Positions 14,101 through 29,100 of a stretch of DNA of 64,000 nucleotides are shown here, piece by piece. Source of the DNA: Anarhynchus alexandrinus (Eukaryota; Chordata; Aves; Charadriiformes; Charadriidae). Within the stretch, counting starts at the first letter, position 1; every line of letters begins with the position of its first letter. The notes under the pieces were generated by a model. It had not been told where the DNA came from and ran no database searches. It worked only from the letters and a program-made list of their open reading frames with translations. Where the stretch lies: assembly GCA_008711295.1 (NCBI GenBank), contig VUYV01000054.1, positions 1,458,367-1,522,366 of the forward strand, written 5' to 3'. Made by a program: the position numbers and the translations under genes.

Positions 14101-17100
14101 CAGTCAGACCACCGAACAAGCAATTCCCAACACATGGCCGGCTGTAGCTCCAGGGAGGCTTCCCTCTCCAGTAACCTACACTGGTTACTACAGAACTTCA
14201 TACCATCAACCTTGAGTGGCTGTGGACAGGACAGTGTAGATAGGGCAACACAGCAACCAGTTTCAGTTATCATTTGTGTGCTTTTAAGAAAGAACAGCCA
14301 TTAATTTTTGCCTGTTTCTCCCTCATATCTCCCTCCTACTGCTCCCTTTCCCTTTCTTCAGGCAGTGCAGTACTGTTTCATTAAGACATGAGTCATCACT
14401 TCTAACCTGAAAGCACATGTCCCTGATCACCCAAGCAATTCAAAATTTTTTCACAAAAATCACAGAAATGGAAAAGACCTTTGGAGGTCTTTAGTCCTAC
14501 CTCCTGCTCTAACAAGGACTATCGCCAACATCAGTTTGTGGCTTTGTATATACGAGTCTTGGAAATATCCGAGGATGGAGTCCATTCAGCATCTCTGGTG
14601 ACCTGCTCCAATGCTGCCCATCATCCCAGAGAAGATTTTTCTGATATGCCTGAACCTTCCAAGATATAATCAGTGACCTCTTCCCCTTTGTCCTCTGGTA
14701 CTGCTGAGAAGACCATGGATCCATCTTTTTAACTACCCACCAAGTAGCTGCAAGCAGCTATTAGGTGACCTCTCCCTCAGCCTCCTCTCCATCAGAACAA
14801 ACAAGTCTGACTCCCTCAACCTCTTCTTGGAGGTCATGCCCAGCTCAGCTAGTCCTTGACTATGTTGGTAGCCTCTTGCTGGATCCTCTATGTATAATTC
14901 TTACTTCCAGTAGCAATACCCATACTTAAAAAATACAGAGTGGAAAAGCAGTCATCTCCTGAATAAGACCATATTTTCCAAGTGTGATGTGTTTTTCTCA
15001 GAAAGCCCCAAATACAGAATATGGTATTTTAGAGCCGTGTGAGTCAGAATGAAATCTGTGGAAGTGTCGCCACTACTTGGCAAAAATTATAGCTCGTGAT
15101 CAGCAGTAAATAAGACTGTTCCGCAGTTGAGATACATAACCTGTTAAGTTATTAAACAGAGCAAGTAAAAGCCATAATTATCATTTTGTAGAGAAAGCCC
15201 TCTGTAAATCTGTCAGCATAATTAAAAAACATAACACTCATTAGCCTTTTGCATACTGTGTTTGTGGTTTATATGAGAAAAGCAGCAGCTCATATAGAGG
15301 TCATATTGGGTCAGTTCAGTCTTCTAACACATAGCAGACTAGTTTAAAAGTTTTAAAATTATTGCAGTACCACAGCCAAAATTTCTCTACAAAGAGTCAG
15401 GAAATACCAATTATTGTTTATGCAGCTGTTAAATTGTATAAGTATGTTATATTTTGTGTTACCGTAAATGTTAACATTAATGTGGCACTGTAATGAAGTC
15501 CCTTCCAAAGTCACTTTTACCTTTCAATTTTCCTGCTTTTAATTCTGACTAAAATATAAATCAGAGCACTGCACTTTATTACAGCTCTGAACGGAACTCC
15601 CACAGTTGCACATATGTATTGAGCACACATATCAGTGTGTGATGACACATGCAGGAGCTGGGCTCCAGTCTTTCCTCCTATGTATGCATCCATGATGGCA
15701 GCCCTCTACATACACTGCAGGACATAGTCTGATCGTAAGAATCATCACCAGCACTGCTTATTGCTTTCAATTTAGTCCAGTGGTGACTGTTGGAGAAGGC
15801 GGTAATGGCAGCTTCGGGAAACGGGATGAACAGAGAAACATTCTCCCTCCTGCTTATTCTTCCAGATTCTGGAAATCGTGGTCCAGGGAACTGCAGCATA
15901 ACTAGCCTATCTCTTATATTTGTCTGACTGTAACAGTCCTAACTTTAGCAAATGTTTCTCCTTGGATAGCCACAGGAGAAAAAGAAGTCCAAGTTTATTT
16001 CAAAGTAAAATCCCCACAGGAGGCCATCACCTCTCCTGTCAACAAGTTTAGCATGTTGCCCAATCAGCACATCTCTTCATCATGTCAGTGCCTGACCTGG
16101 ACCATTGAGAGTATCTATGTTTGTACCTGAGGCCCCAGGTCTGACCTGCTCTTAATTCTTCCTTGGTCTCATTAACTCCAAGCTGAGGTATTGAAGCTGC
16201 CTAATGATTTGGTACTGCCAAGTACTACATAAATCACAGAACTGATGATGAGTTATGGAGATATTTGCTTCACCTACTATAAAAATCAGCATACCTTAAA
16301 TAGAGGTAGCTTATCAAGGGGAGAAGATGCCAATCATTTCATTTGAGTTTTACATCACTAAGGCACCTTTCCCAATAGCATCACTGTCTGTAACCTCAGT
16401 GCAAAAGCCAAGGACTGCACCTGCACTTACGGTGAATTACTATCTTCGTTCCCAGATCAGAAAAGCACAGTCACAGTGGGCAAAGAGAAGCAAAAGGTTA
16501 TTTTAGATGCTGCACACACAGCACCTGATTTTTCCCTAGGGCTGTCAATCAGACATCTTCCCTAGCAATCAATTCATGTAAAGAACAAAATGTAACCTCA
16601 TTATGGTTTTCAGCATTGCACTGTCAGACACAGGATTAAAACCAAGAAGGCATCTTCATTCAAAACCCTCTTGTCCTGATTCTGACAACTTTCTGATAAA
16701 TGTTGTTCTTTGAGGAGAAATTTCTCAAAACTGTTCTTAGCCTCAAAAGGTTTTCTGTGAAGGTTCTGGGTATAACACCAAGTGGTTCCATATAAGTTAC
16801 TTGAAGAGATATGAATGGAGAAAGGGGGCCTAGGGAAAACATTACTGAATAACTTTTAGGACTATCTTTAGAACCATTCTTTTTAAATTTGTCTCTGCAG
16901 TCACCATCACTGTCAACTTTGGGACTGCAGGCTGTTTCCATCCTAAGCAGACATGATGCTCCCAGATGTCTGTGATTTTCAGACCAGCATATAAATATTA
17001 TTCATAAATGGGAACAGGACTGGAATCTTAGCAATGTAGAGACCACTGCTGATTCCTGATTTAAAAGCAGGTAGATTTTGGGTTCTGCTCAGGTGTTCCC

Positions 17101-20100
17101 CAGTACTTCCAAAAGGGAAATTGCATTTTATTTTGCTGCTACTACTTCCAATATCCATGCTCAATATTTCAAATCCACATTTCCAATGAGCTTATAGTTC
17201 TGAATCACTACTTCTTGTCTGTGGGACCAGAAGGCTCTGTCTTGCTCTGCAGGCCATTTTCTGAGAAAAATGGAGACAGCATATGGTTGCAGAAGTGACT
17301 AATGTGCCAACCTGCAAGAGAGACTTTTATACAACAATTGTAACCTCATGAACACTGTACATACTTCATTTTCTCATGGTTCTGCCCCACTGGGGAAAGG
17401 TGGGGGTATTTATATTTAGAGTAATCCACTCTTATCTACAGAAAATGCAGAACTAGCAAACAAGAATAATTTCTACGTTTAGCACTAGCTGACAAGGCTT
17501 TTAAATAATAAACAATGCCATCATGAGTTAGAAGAATCATTTACCTTGTGCAAAAGTTTGCATTGCTCTTGGTGCTGAGCATGCAAACTCCGCCACTGGA
17601 ACCTCAGCCTCCCATTTAACCACTGAAGGTATCGAACATCTACTCTGTCTTCTAGTCCATATTCAGGTGCTGTTTCAGTTGTGCTTTTCTGGCTGTTAGG
17701 CAGATCATCTTCACACTAAAAGCAGAAGAGAATACCAAAATGTTTTAAGTTAGCTTAGTTAGCGTCAACACTTTCAAATCATTCATCAGTGAAGAATGTA
17801 CAAGGCAAATACGCCAAAGAGGAAAAAAATGCCCAAAAAAGGAAGTAAGTTCCAGCAGTAGAGAGAAATTCTAATCTTTTAGAATACAGGACTGGGAACA
17901 GCCTAAACAAGTGCTGAAGTCTGGAACAAATATCAGCTTCTCAGCTATGACGTGGTGAGCTGTCTCCTCTCCCATCTTTCATTTTCCGTACCCAGGAAGA
18001 CACAGTGTTCCTGAGACAGCAAGCATGTTCTTTACCCAGATGGGAAAAACCACATTTTGACTAGATTCTAATAAGTCAAAGAACATAAAAAACAGACTTA
18101 GCTCCTCCAGCGTCTTCCCAAAAGTGCTGCAAGCTGTATTTGGTGGCCCCATTTTGTAAATCAATGCCTTATACAGGGACAAAATTGTGGGCCTGTGCTT
18201 ACCCAGATATTTTCTTTTCTCCATCCAGCATTTCCCTTCTTGCAGGATAGAGGAAAAGAAACAATCATCCAGCTGACGTTGGCCAGGAGTCCACAGAGGC
18301 ACTCCCAGCCACAGTTGCACCACCTGTCTTGCCTTGTTTTGCCTTTCTCTGGAGTAATTTGGAAAGAAGGGAGAAGCTAAGAGTTTCTTTTTGTTCACCT
18401 TGTCCCACTTTCCTTCCGCCGCAAAACCAAACCAAACAAACAAACAAAAAAAAAAACCCAAAACAAAAACAACACTAACCACCACCACCACCTTCATCTT
18501 CTGGATGAAATTTCTCCTTGGCTAATGGCATAAAGCAAGCAAGACATTTCTGTCCTATCTCTTTCCCAAGTGTCCTGGTTTGAGGACCAGTTTTGTTCAG
18601 TAACTTCACTTCTTAGCTAGGCCTCTTCTAACTACTGACATTAACAGCATATTGTAGGTGAAAGCAAACGGTGGCCTGCACTCTGCTGCTAAAGGAATAG
18701 AGAAAAAGGCCACCGTTTGCTTTCACCTTGCAGACAATATTCACTCCCTCTTATCACGAGTGATAAGTCCTATGTTTATAGCTGATGCCCAGGCATGGTG
18801 TGCAGAGAGGCTCTTGCTTATACTTATTGCTATAACAGCCAAGGCCAACCAACTTTGTTATTTGCCCCATTGGAGGGTCGGAAGCGGAAAAGCATAGTGG
18901 GGTCCCACCTGCAGGGAGGAGCGGACAGGACAGGTGACCCAAAACTGACCAACAAGGTATTCCATCCCATCTGCATCATGCTCAGTATAAAAGCCGAGGG
19001 ATCAAAGGGTCAGCTCTCTCTTTCTTCAATGGCCGATGTCAGAGGAGGACTCTGTCTGTTCGTCTGCCTGTGATCCCGATCCTGAATGCAGATCTGGAAT
19101 CCAGTTCCCATCCGTCACTGAGTCCAGCCTGGGACTGCCACAGTGCCAGCCAGTGATGTGACTGTCATCTCGGGAGCTTGATACGGTTTTGTATACATTT
19201 CATTATTTCCTTTTATTTTATTATTTCATTAAAGTAGTTTAATTCCTTCTGAACTCGTAAGTCTCTTTTTCCTCCTCTGCCTCTCTCTTGAAGAGGGGTA
19301 GAGGGGAGCATCTGTCAGTCCCATCTTCAGTCCCCCAGGTCCCCAGTAGCCAATTTGGCCTAAACCACGACACCAAGGAACATGAAGGGAATTCCACCTC
19401 CCCCAGCCGCTTGCACAAAGAGATCATTCACATTTACAAACAGATCTCTCTCTCTGTCTTCAGCTAAGACTCCTGCAGATTGCAAATTAAAAAGGGAGGA
19501 AAACATGGGTTGTTTTACTTCTGATGCCAGTAAAGCACTTACTTAAAGTAAGGCTGAGCTGTCAACTTCATCCAGTCTATAGAAAGTACATACAATAAAC
19601 ACAATCCATAATTCCAAATTTCTTACTAGACCATATCATAAGTAGTAGAAATAATGCAGAACTGCAAAGGCCTGGTTATTCAGAACACATGTTCACCAGC
19701 TAAGAAAGTGTCTCCCAGTTGTTGGATTCTCAAGACACTTCTTTAAAGTGGAAATTTAAAAAGCCTACTTCAAACATGACTGTTTTCAAGAAAACACTTA
19801 AGCAGATATTTGGACCCATAGACCTTGATCGTATTTAAACATATGTGCTTCCCTGCTTCACAGACTTCCACGTTCAATAAAATCTTATAAAGATTCAGTT
19901 GGCAGGCAAAACTTGAATGTAATTCCAATTTGGATCCTAAACTAAAAATGCAAACTGTAAAATGAAGAGAGTTTAATCTTGCCTAAAATGCAGATTTCAG
20001 CAGAAGTGTATCTATAACCGTGATCAGATAACCCCCTGATGCTTGTTTTAACCTAAATATCACCTGAGTTGGCAGGGCCTCTAATACAATGAGTGTTCAT

Positions 20101-23100
20101 ATTATTTATAAGCACAAAAATGCTGTTCTGGTCACATAACAAAATGTATCAAGATTACAAGGTTTTTTTCCTTTGCTCTGTGGCTCAGAAAAACGCATGC
20201 TATAAATCACAGAGGCACAGGGTTGGTAAAGGGCTTTTCCTTTTAAAGGCACAGATTCTTCTTTTTTTAAAAAAAAAAAAAAAGAGAGACAGTATCTCCT
20301 TTGCACCAACTGCAATGTCACACTTTTTCCTCAGATGCCTTCAGCCTCGTGCCCCTAAATCAAAAGGCACTGTGTCCTAGGGTGCTGCAGTCCTAACTAA
20401 GTACCTTCATGGTTCAGATTGTCTTGCCCCCACCAGCAGAGGTTTCTGGATTATGAAACCATATCAATGTGATTAACAAGTTGTCCATAACCATGATGAG
20501 CCAAGCAATTGGATATCTGTCACTACAGCAGAGAAAACGCATGTGTAAACAACATTAAAACACTTCATACAAGCAGCCAGAAAGCTGCAAGGCCAAAGAC
20601 AGACTTGGGACTCCCAGATTAAAATCTGCATTTTCCATAATTTACAGTTCAATTCCAACTTTCCTGGTTAGAGATTTCAGAACAGCACAAATACTGCTCT
20701 CCTGGGGATTCATTTCAGGAAGGAATGGCATTAGACTCGATTGCTTTGGCAGTACAGTGACAAACACCATGCAGAGCTAATTTTATTGTAGCAACCTGCC
20801 TTATTAATATTAAAATAAGGAAGCCAGCCAATGCATTTTTTAACAGGATCTCTCTATTATTTATTTCACAAACTGCACAAAAAATTTACTTTTGCTATGA
20901 AATACTTAGCCTGGCATAAAGTAAACAAGGTAAAAAAAGGTCTTGCATATTATACTGTGACCTCAATTTCCAGTCCCATCTTTACAATCTAAGACTATTT
21001 ACTGCTCTCCCAGTGGGAGAAAAATCACTAAAATACCAGCCCAAGTTAGAGCCTTTGCTTCAAATATCACTGTGAATTTATCTAATCTATACAGCAATAC
21101 GGGTACACACCTACATTCACTTCTGAGATACAGAAGGACATATTATTTAGCCAAAGTCATAAAGAGAGCAGCGAATACGACTACCCAGGGCTCTCAATGG
21201 CCTCCTCGCACTTGGAATGCTCCACACGAGCTCTGGAAGAGATCATTTCATAGCCACTTACCAGAAAAGCTTTTTGCTTGTAAACTATTTGCTGCAATTA
21301 ACGTTTCTCTTTGATTCTGTTTCAGAGGAGGGGAGGTGCATGGACTCCAGCTACAGAATGGTGCCACGGGCTTGCAGTACAAAAGCCACATCAACCCGTA
21401 TCGATACCCTTATTGCAGTGTCAGTCTTTTCCCATTACACTGGCGATATCAGGGCTAGTCTTGTCAAACTGGACTGTGTGGAGTCACCAGAGCAGCTGTC
21501 ATTAGCATAAATTAAGCAGAAGCTAGAACGAAGCCCCTCAATTCCACTCCTGCTGTAACTCACCCCAAACGAGCCTTTCTGTCCTAAAAGCTCAAAGTAC
21601 TGCTGTTAGAAGATCTCAATATCCATTTATTGGCAAGACTCAGAAAAGCAAGCACAAGCCTGATGAAGGTAACATGCATATATTTACATAAGCTCTCTTC
21701 GCACCAATTCCTGAACTCTCGCCCTGCCTGCACTGATGCAGAACTTAAACCCAGCTCTCCTGCAGTAAAAGATCCAGGCAAATAACCAGCTAAGCCCCAT
21801 AATAAATACACAATCCCGGACACCACGCATCACCATCCCAACTAAGGTAACTCAGAAACTACAAAACCTACCCCAAGCTCATAAATACATCTCTGGCTTA
21901 ATCAGAGCTAAACACAGTTTATGTCCTGAGAGCATATATTTAAAATTTTTGCCAGGCAGCCTAGAATTCAGTCTCCAACACCACACGAGTTTTGCTCTAA
22001 ACATTCCTCCCCAGGCTATTTCAAGTCCAATTGTTATGAAAAAAGATGCCAGATCATTCTCAAAACGTGTGAATGGACTTGTGGATAGACAATGCAGGAA
22101 GTGCAAAAAAAGCCAACACAATTCTCCTGGCAGAAGTGCTCTGAGCAGACAAGGCAGATTCACTAAACACACTGAACTGAAAAAAGCCATCCGATAGAAA
22201 AGTACTTAGAGGAAAAGAATAAGAGGTGGGAGAAAGGAAAGTGTGAAAAGAGACATGGTGATATATCAATTTTCATTCCCGTTCCATACATCTGAGCAAA
22301 CAACTTGCACGCAACTTGCTTAGAGAGAAATTAAAGATTAAGAAGTTTCAACTTTTAAAGCAGAAATAAAGCTTTTCTTTTTGTTTTGAAATACAAAGCA
22401 ATCCCATGTTATTGGAAATCAGAAAGCAGCTCTACCAACAGTGGATGGAGATAAATTAAACAAGTACTTCATCATATAAATAGTTCATCAAAGAACACCA
22501 TAAGCATCAGTGTGTTTGTAAACACATGAGAAGGGAGCATTTTTTGCACTACTTGCTCCATTTGAAGATTTCAGTGACCTGGCATGCAGTTGACCTTGCT
22601 CTGTTCATGCACTTTAAATTAAACAAACTCCAAAAATTGTTTGAAAGCAAAATTCCTCGCAGATTCCGTGGAGATCTTGCAATATGCCACAAGCAGTACT
22701 GCAAAGAAAACCCTTTGTTGTGCACCTTCATCATACTGCTACACTTTCTGTACTTTCCCATTTCTTATAGGTATCTTAATGCTTATAAATTCTTACCTTA
22801 ACAAATTTACAATGCCCTGTACACACAAAGGAAATGAAAAGGCCTATGCTGCCTGCATTGCTGTAAAAGCGAGGCGATGGCAGGGCTAGTTTCCCAAGAG
22901 ATGCTCTTTTGTGACAAAGAGCTGCCACCTGTCGGTAAAGGACAGACCCCGGCGGGCGCCAGCTCAGCCCCGGAGCGCTGTGGCTTTTCCCCGGACATCT
23001 TCCAAATCCCTCCAAGGATCAACTCTCTGCATCCATATTTGGACAGCCAGCAAACAGCTTGCTTCTCTTCCTGGGGATAAGTAGCCCTACTGGAACATGG

Positions 23101-26100
23101 ATAACACGTTCAACCCATGGATAGATGCATTAAGCCAACTCCTTGACATTAATCCTTGAGCAGAGCAAAATAAAGCACCTCCCAGTTAAAACCATTAATG
23201 CTTGCTCCCACCCCACTACTCACTTTCACCTGAGTTAATCTGGGCCTAGAGAGAAACTATTTACTCTTAAGTACTACTCAAATCTTAACTACACTAAGCA
23301 CACAGCCTGGTATCACAAAGGTGGGAAGGAGCATATCTAGATCCCTCGCTGCAGGACTCAGGAACGGCAAAGCAATCACATAAATCAAGCTAATAAAGTG
23401 CTTCTGCAGCTTTTACTGAGCGCTCGTTCTGAACTGCTCATAATTCAGGCAACGGTTTTGATGTGACATAACATATGTTAACCTGTGTAATTACAGATCT
23501 TTAAACGGAGTGTAATTTTTTTTAAAATTAAACACCATAGCCAGAAATAACAGTATCAGACATGCTGTCCTAATTAATACAGCCATATATCTATCTGCAG
23601 GAGGGGAAAATGTGAAAAGGAACAATTCAAACGGATGAATGCAAAAGGGACAACACTATTTTCATTAACAGCACCATCAACAACACTAATTGGATTTCCT
23701 CCTAGACAAGGTAGGATCCAGATTAGATGTACGCACGGCAAGATAGATGGTGTAAGAACCCACTCCCACACAATGCATACACCAATTAAATATCCAGAAA
23801 TTTGCCCGGAAGAATGTTTTCCACAAACATAAGCGCTCACAACATAGAAGTTATGCTCGTAGCGCATTCAGCAATTAAAAATAAAAGGTAAAGTCCAATG
23901 TTTGCGCAAGGCCTTTTAGCTTTTAAATTTCAATGCCTTTTGTAAAAATTACTACTCGCAACAGCACTCCGAAGACCTCTGCTAGAACCTGATTGGCAAA
24001 GAGTGAAAAAGAAAAGGTGCTGAGGGAAGACAGAAAATGCAAACGCAGCTCCTACCCATTCCTGCCTTGTTCAAACAAGCCCGTCCGGCAGTAGCCACAG
24101 GCCTGAGGCACTAGAGCAACTCAGTCCCTTATCCCATCCCTCCTCGCTCATTCAGGAGGTTACTTAAGAGCTCTGCAAGAGCAAAAGAACTATGCCTTTA
24201 ACAGAGCACAGCAGCATTGCTCAATCTTCGGAGCTGCAAGGTGGAGGGTACCGCGAACTTTTAAAATAACATTTAAATCCCAAAGCTCACTGCATCGTGT
24301 ATTCAGACAAAATGTGGAAACCAAATATACTAAAACAAACACGTGGCAGGGAAGACCTTAACTCACAGAGCACTGTATTTTGCGAGGCTCAAGAAATGCA
24401 ACGCAGATGATGCCTTGCGCTGTGTTTCCTCTGCCTGCAGCTGCAGCCCTGATTGCCCATGTCCATTTTGCTCTACCATGGCAAGCTGCTGGACCAGGGT
24501 GGGACCAGCGAAAAGAGAAATATGCAGCATGCTGCATCAGCAGCGAATCTGGAGCAAGAGGCCAACAGAAGAAGCAGTTACTGCCCTCCAGGAGAGGAGA
24601 GGCAGAGCTCTGCCCTGTGTAGGCGGCCTGCTATGCACTTCTTTGCACGCTCCTTTTGTCCTCCTGAGGAAAAAGTGCTTTATTTCAAAAGGTCCTTCAA
24701 TGAGAGTTAAACCCTGATCATTTAAAGTGGGACATAAAAAGCAGAGGATGTTCTCATTTAAATCATAAGGCCATAGAGCAAAGATAATCAGAAGGTACTG
24801 AAGGTACTGGCTGCTCCCCGACACTGGAGGGCAGGAGAGGCACTGAAACATCTTGAAATCCCTCGGTTTCCCCAACAGACAAGGAAGGAGCTCCCCAAGC
24901 AGGATTTCAGCTGAGCACCAGTACGACCATGCTAAGCCTTCCACACCAGTCTTCATCTTCCTCTCCTCATGTGAAAGTTCACACTTGAGCCTGTTGGTAG
25001 AACCCCATCCAGAACATATCAGCTGTAACGTCAGGTTCAAGACATTTTGCATTTATTTGAAATTCAGAAATTACCAGAGAAAACAGATTCAATAAATTAT
25101 AAGCCTTTCTGTTCTTTTCAGACTCCTCTTTTAGGGCATTTTACCTTGACAGGCTGTCTAAAAACAGACCCAAAAAAAACCCTTCTTAAAAGTGTATTCA
25201 CTGTGTCAGGCAAAAATAAATGTTATTAACCACACATTTTTCAGTGCACACTAGAATTTGGTTTTCATTGGAAAAAAGATTCCATGAGAAGTCCAAAGCA
25301 TGGAATTAAAAAGAAACACAAAAGATCAGAAGGAATAGCATGTACATATGCACATGCAGAACGACATGGAGACAATTTCAGCTATCACCTGTAACTTGTG
25401 CTTTAACACACACACACACACGAGCATTTCAAGAGTCCAAACTGAAATGTGCTCCAGTTCTTGCATGGCAAAAACATATTGCTAATTTAATCACCTCTGA
25501 CCACAAAATAGGTTTAAGCCTACAGGCAATATCAGTAACTAAACATAAAAATTAACACTTCTGGGTTCAATAGTTACCTATGCTGGAAGTGACTCTAAAA
25601 AGTACAAAAGGCAGAAAAGCAAAATTCAAGCATTTTTCTCCTTTAGTTTCTGGCAGAAGCCTTTACAGAGTGGGTAGCAGTGCAACGAGAGTGCTACAAT
25701 AGACTTGTCAGCCACACAGGAGCCCAGTGAGCTGCAAAGGTCCGGCCATGGTGCCTACCCCAGCAGAGGCGGCGTGGAGAGGGGTACAGCACCCACCAAA
25801 CATATCAGGCTGCCCCGCGAGCAAAGCAGCACTGCTTGCTGGCAAAAATGAGCTGAGGGAAATTCTGCAGGAGAAACTTTAGGGATCCTGTGCCCTCCGT
25901 TTAGGTTTCAGGGACAGCTTTTAAAAAAGTGTTCCTTAGCAGCTACTGAGTATGGTAACAATAGCGGCAGAAAAAGGGCAAAAAGATAAATGGTGAGAGT
26001 TACTAAGAAGACAGGAGGACAAAGAGAATAGAAGTGTAAGCACAGGGAATAAGGGAGGGAAATCAAAAAATGAAAGCTGACAGACTAATATAGCCCATAA

Positions 26101-29100
26101 AGATCTGGAAAGTAATTATGCTTCTGAGTCAGAATCAATAGGTTAATAAAATTCCCTCCTCCGCCCCCACTGGAATAGGTGAAGAGGGGAAAAACACCCA
26201 GAAAATTTATATTTACTGACACAAGTGCCAAAGGTTTCCTGATTTTCTGCTGGGGGGAACATCAAGCTTAGCTGCTACGTTAACACTTTCCTCTAATAAC
26301 ATGGTTTATGGAACAGCAGTGACGGTCAAGATTTCTATAGGAGAAAGGCATTTCAACAACAAGATTAGACGAAGCATAAGCCTTACACTATATTGGAAAT
26401 AGCCAGTGAGCCAAGCTAGACCGTGACAAACAAAAGATTAATCAAATTGCAAACCTAAGAGTCAGAAGGCATGTTTAGTTTCATTTTTCCCCACCAGAAG
26501 TAATTAAACTGAGTTCACTTTGGCATGCTAGACAGACACGCATGAATTCCAACTATAATAGCCATAATAGCTCTATTTGTTGATTACTATAAATTCCCAA
26601 AAGGGGAGGGGCATCCAATTTCACTCAGAGGGCAAGAAGCAGGCAGAGAGAATTAGTGGAACCAAGAACCAGTGTTTGTACAACATATCCTGGTGATAAT
26701 GAGGGATATAACATCACTACCACCATCTAAAAAACTCAACAGCCTCCACACATAATTAAATTATGGGGCACAGATAGATTAATTTCAGCTGTAGAAATAA
26801 TACCAGTACAGGCAGTATTCCTCCCTGGAAAGAGAAAGAATACAAGCTCACAGAGTACTACTATTATCTGAATAAACCATCATAGATTTGGAGGAAGCTG
26901 TGATGATATCACTAAAATTTAAAAAGCAAGGCAAAAAAAAAATTAAATCAAATACTGAATGTGCTAAAAAGGCAGGTTTATATCAAACAATTATCAGCTT
27001 TTCAGAGACAGAGAAAATATGAGAACTCCCCAGGTCTGCCTTACAGGTTCAGTGAATGACAGTGTTTCACCTGCAGATGTGTTTTGTACTCTAGGATTTT
27101 CATGTGTAAGTAGGAATCAATGAATGGCACTTGAGAATAATCTGCATGTATATGATCACCAAAGCAGGAAAGGACGTTAAAACGGACATCACAGCAGTAC
27201 ATATTTGAGACAGAAATCCACAAGGGGTGTAAAAAGCCTTTGAAGACAATGTCCATCAATTAATCGCCCAGGGCTTTAAGGCAATAACAACAGGCGAGAA
27301 TTCCCAAGTAGATGCTTCTGTAAATCGATGTGAACCTCCAATTCAGACTGTACTTAAGTCTTTATGGATGTAAGAGAATTAGTGATTACTTTTTTTTTTT
27401 TTTTAAAGTGTTGACCAATGCAAGGTTTGAACTTTCACTTACTGCCTCTGGAGTCACCAACCTCCTGACAGATTAGCACACTAAATTCACAGAATGGACT
27501 GGGACTACGGCAGCCAGGTACTAGAATGTGACATTCACCATCGATCCCTTCTTTCCTCTCCTGTTTCTCCTGCTCAGCAACACGGGCTCCAGTCAGCTCT
27601 TTTAACTGTCACTTCCCCGCAGTTGATAAACTCCATATACTGGAAGGGAGCCATGGGTGGAAGGCTAGGGAGGGTAGTGGCCCCTTCAGTCCTGCTTGTT
27701 GGGGCATCCATCAGCAGGCAGGCAGTGCCCTGGCTCAGGAGAGACTGCAGCATTGCCCTTCCAAAAAAGTAAGCTGGAGGCCACACAAGACAAGGTGCCC
27801 TGAAGAATTTTCTTACCTAACACAAAAGCAGACAACCCATATAACCATCCTAGGCTACTAACCATACCCGACCTTACCAACAACTACCTCAAGATTATTT
27901 TTTAATTACGTTAGCCACATTAAGCACTACCTCCTACCACCTTAACACCCTTCCACCATGCTTTCACCACTGTTTGGTTTATAATTTTAGGAATCACTTA
28001 ACTTTTGATTCTGAGGATGTAAGGGCATGTTAAATTAAGCTTGTGGAAGCCTTCCCCAGCTCAGGATCTTAAGATTATGAATTCCTTGCAGCGGCTGAAC
28101 TCTATGTCCATCATGTGTCACGAATACCCTTGTCCCTCTATAAATAACCAGCCTGAAATCCTTTAGAGCTGATGGAAGTGTTCAATTTGCCGGGGAAGAA
28201 AACTGTGTTGCTAAGGAACTGCAAAGAAGAAAAGGCCAGAGAGTGGTAATCTGAAATGAAATGAAAGGAATTAATTTAATTGGCCCTTGATATGTTGGGT
28301 ATTTGGCATATTATCAGCAATTTAGCAGGCTCTAGGTTTTGTTTCAAACTTAGGCTGAAAGAATAGTCAGAACACAATTGCACCCTTAATTTAGGGATTA
28401 GCTGCTTTCTCTCTTCTTCATAAAACAGATCATGTCCACTTCTCAGTCAAAGTTTTAAAAGCAAACCACATGAATACATTTGAACTACAGCTATGCCTAC
28501 AGTTCTTGAGGCTCCATTTTTTTAGATGAAGACAAAGGGTAAGGATTTTCTTCACGTTTAGTCTCACCAGTAGGCCATCAGATGTGCTTTGCCAGTAAGT
28601 GCTGGCTTTCATGCTTTGCTGATTTTGGCAGAGATCTCAGCAATGCACCAAACCAAATACTATTTCATGGATTTTTGTTTTGCAACATTTTAATTTCAGA
28701 AAAATATTTTTCAACTGTTTATAATCATTTTAAAAAAAAATGACTCCATGCAGTGGAAGATTTTAAGCTCTTTCTCAGCTGAGAATTTCAGGTGTTTTAA
28801 AGAGCACTTCATTTTCTTTCTTCTTTTTTTGAGACAGATCTTTCTCTAGAGAAGCTTTTCCCCCCCCTTTTTTTTTTACCTTTTTCCTTCAATTTACTTA
28901 AATAGAAGAGAATTACGACTGGCATGTTACATTTCTGGCATGTTTAGCAACGCCTTTACAATTTGTTACACATCTTCCAACACTTCAGCTTAAGTATCAC
29001 AAATGCCTGGTATTTAACATTCCCAGAGTCAAAATTCCAGCACTTCAGTTGTTCAAGTTGTACTTTAAACTCACAAGATGTCAGGTATCAAACTAACACC

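Larger units (their letters stand above)
18571..19372 (+). mobile_element. Solo LTR of an avian endogenous retrovirus-like element, plus orientation
   Basis: The 802-bp element starts TGTCCTGGTTTGAG and ends TAAACCACGACA, with imperfect terminal inverted repeats. It is flanked by the direct repeat CCAAG (18566-18570 and 19373-19377). A 5-bp duplication is typical of ERVL-like elements. Orientation follows a TATAAAA box at 18986-18992 and an ATTAAA signal at 19228-19233 followed by T-rich sequence. There is no internal coding region and no second LTR, so it is a recombined remnant. It lies antisense to TEDC1 in intron 3, the usual tolerated orientation. Confidence 0.88.

Noticed and set aside
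17979..18497. 172-codon minus frame in intron 3
   Set aside because: No domain, and its N-terminal part ([16 protein letters not shown]) comes from a simple CCA/AAAC-rich stretch read backwards; no splice context.
25407..25422. Short (AC)n run considered as a notable microsatellite
   Set aside because: Only about eight units; common and uninformative.
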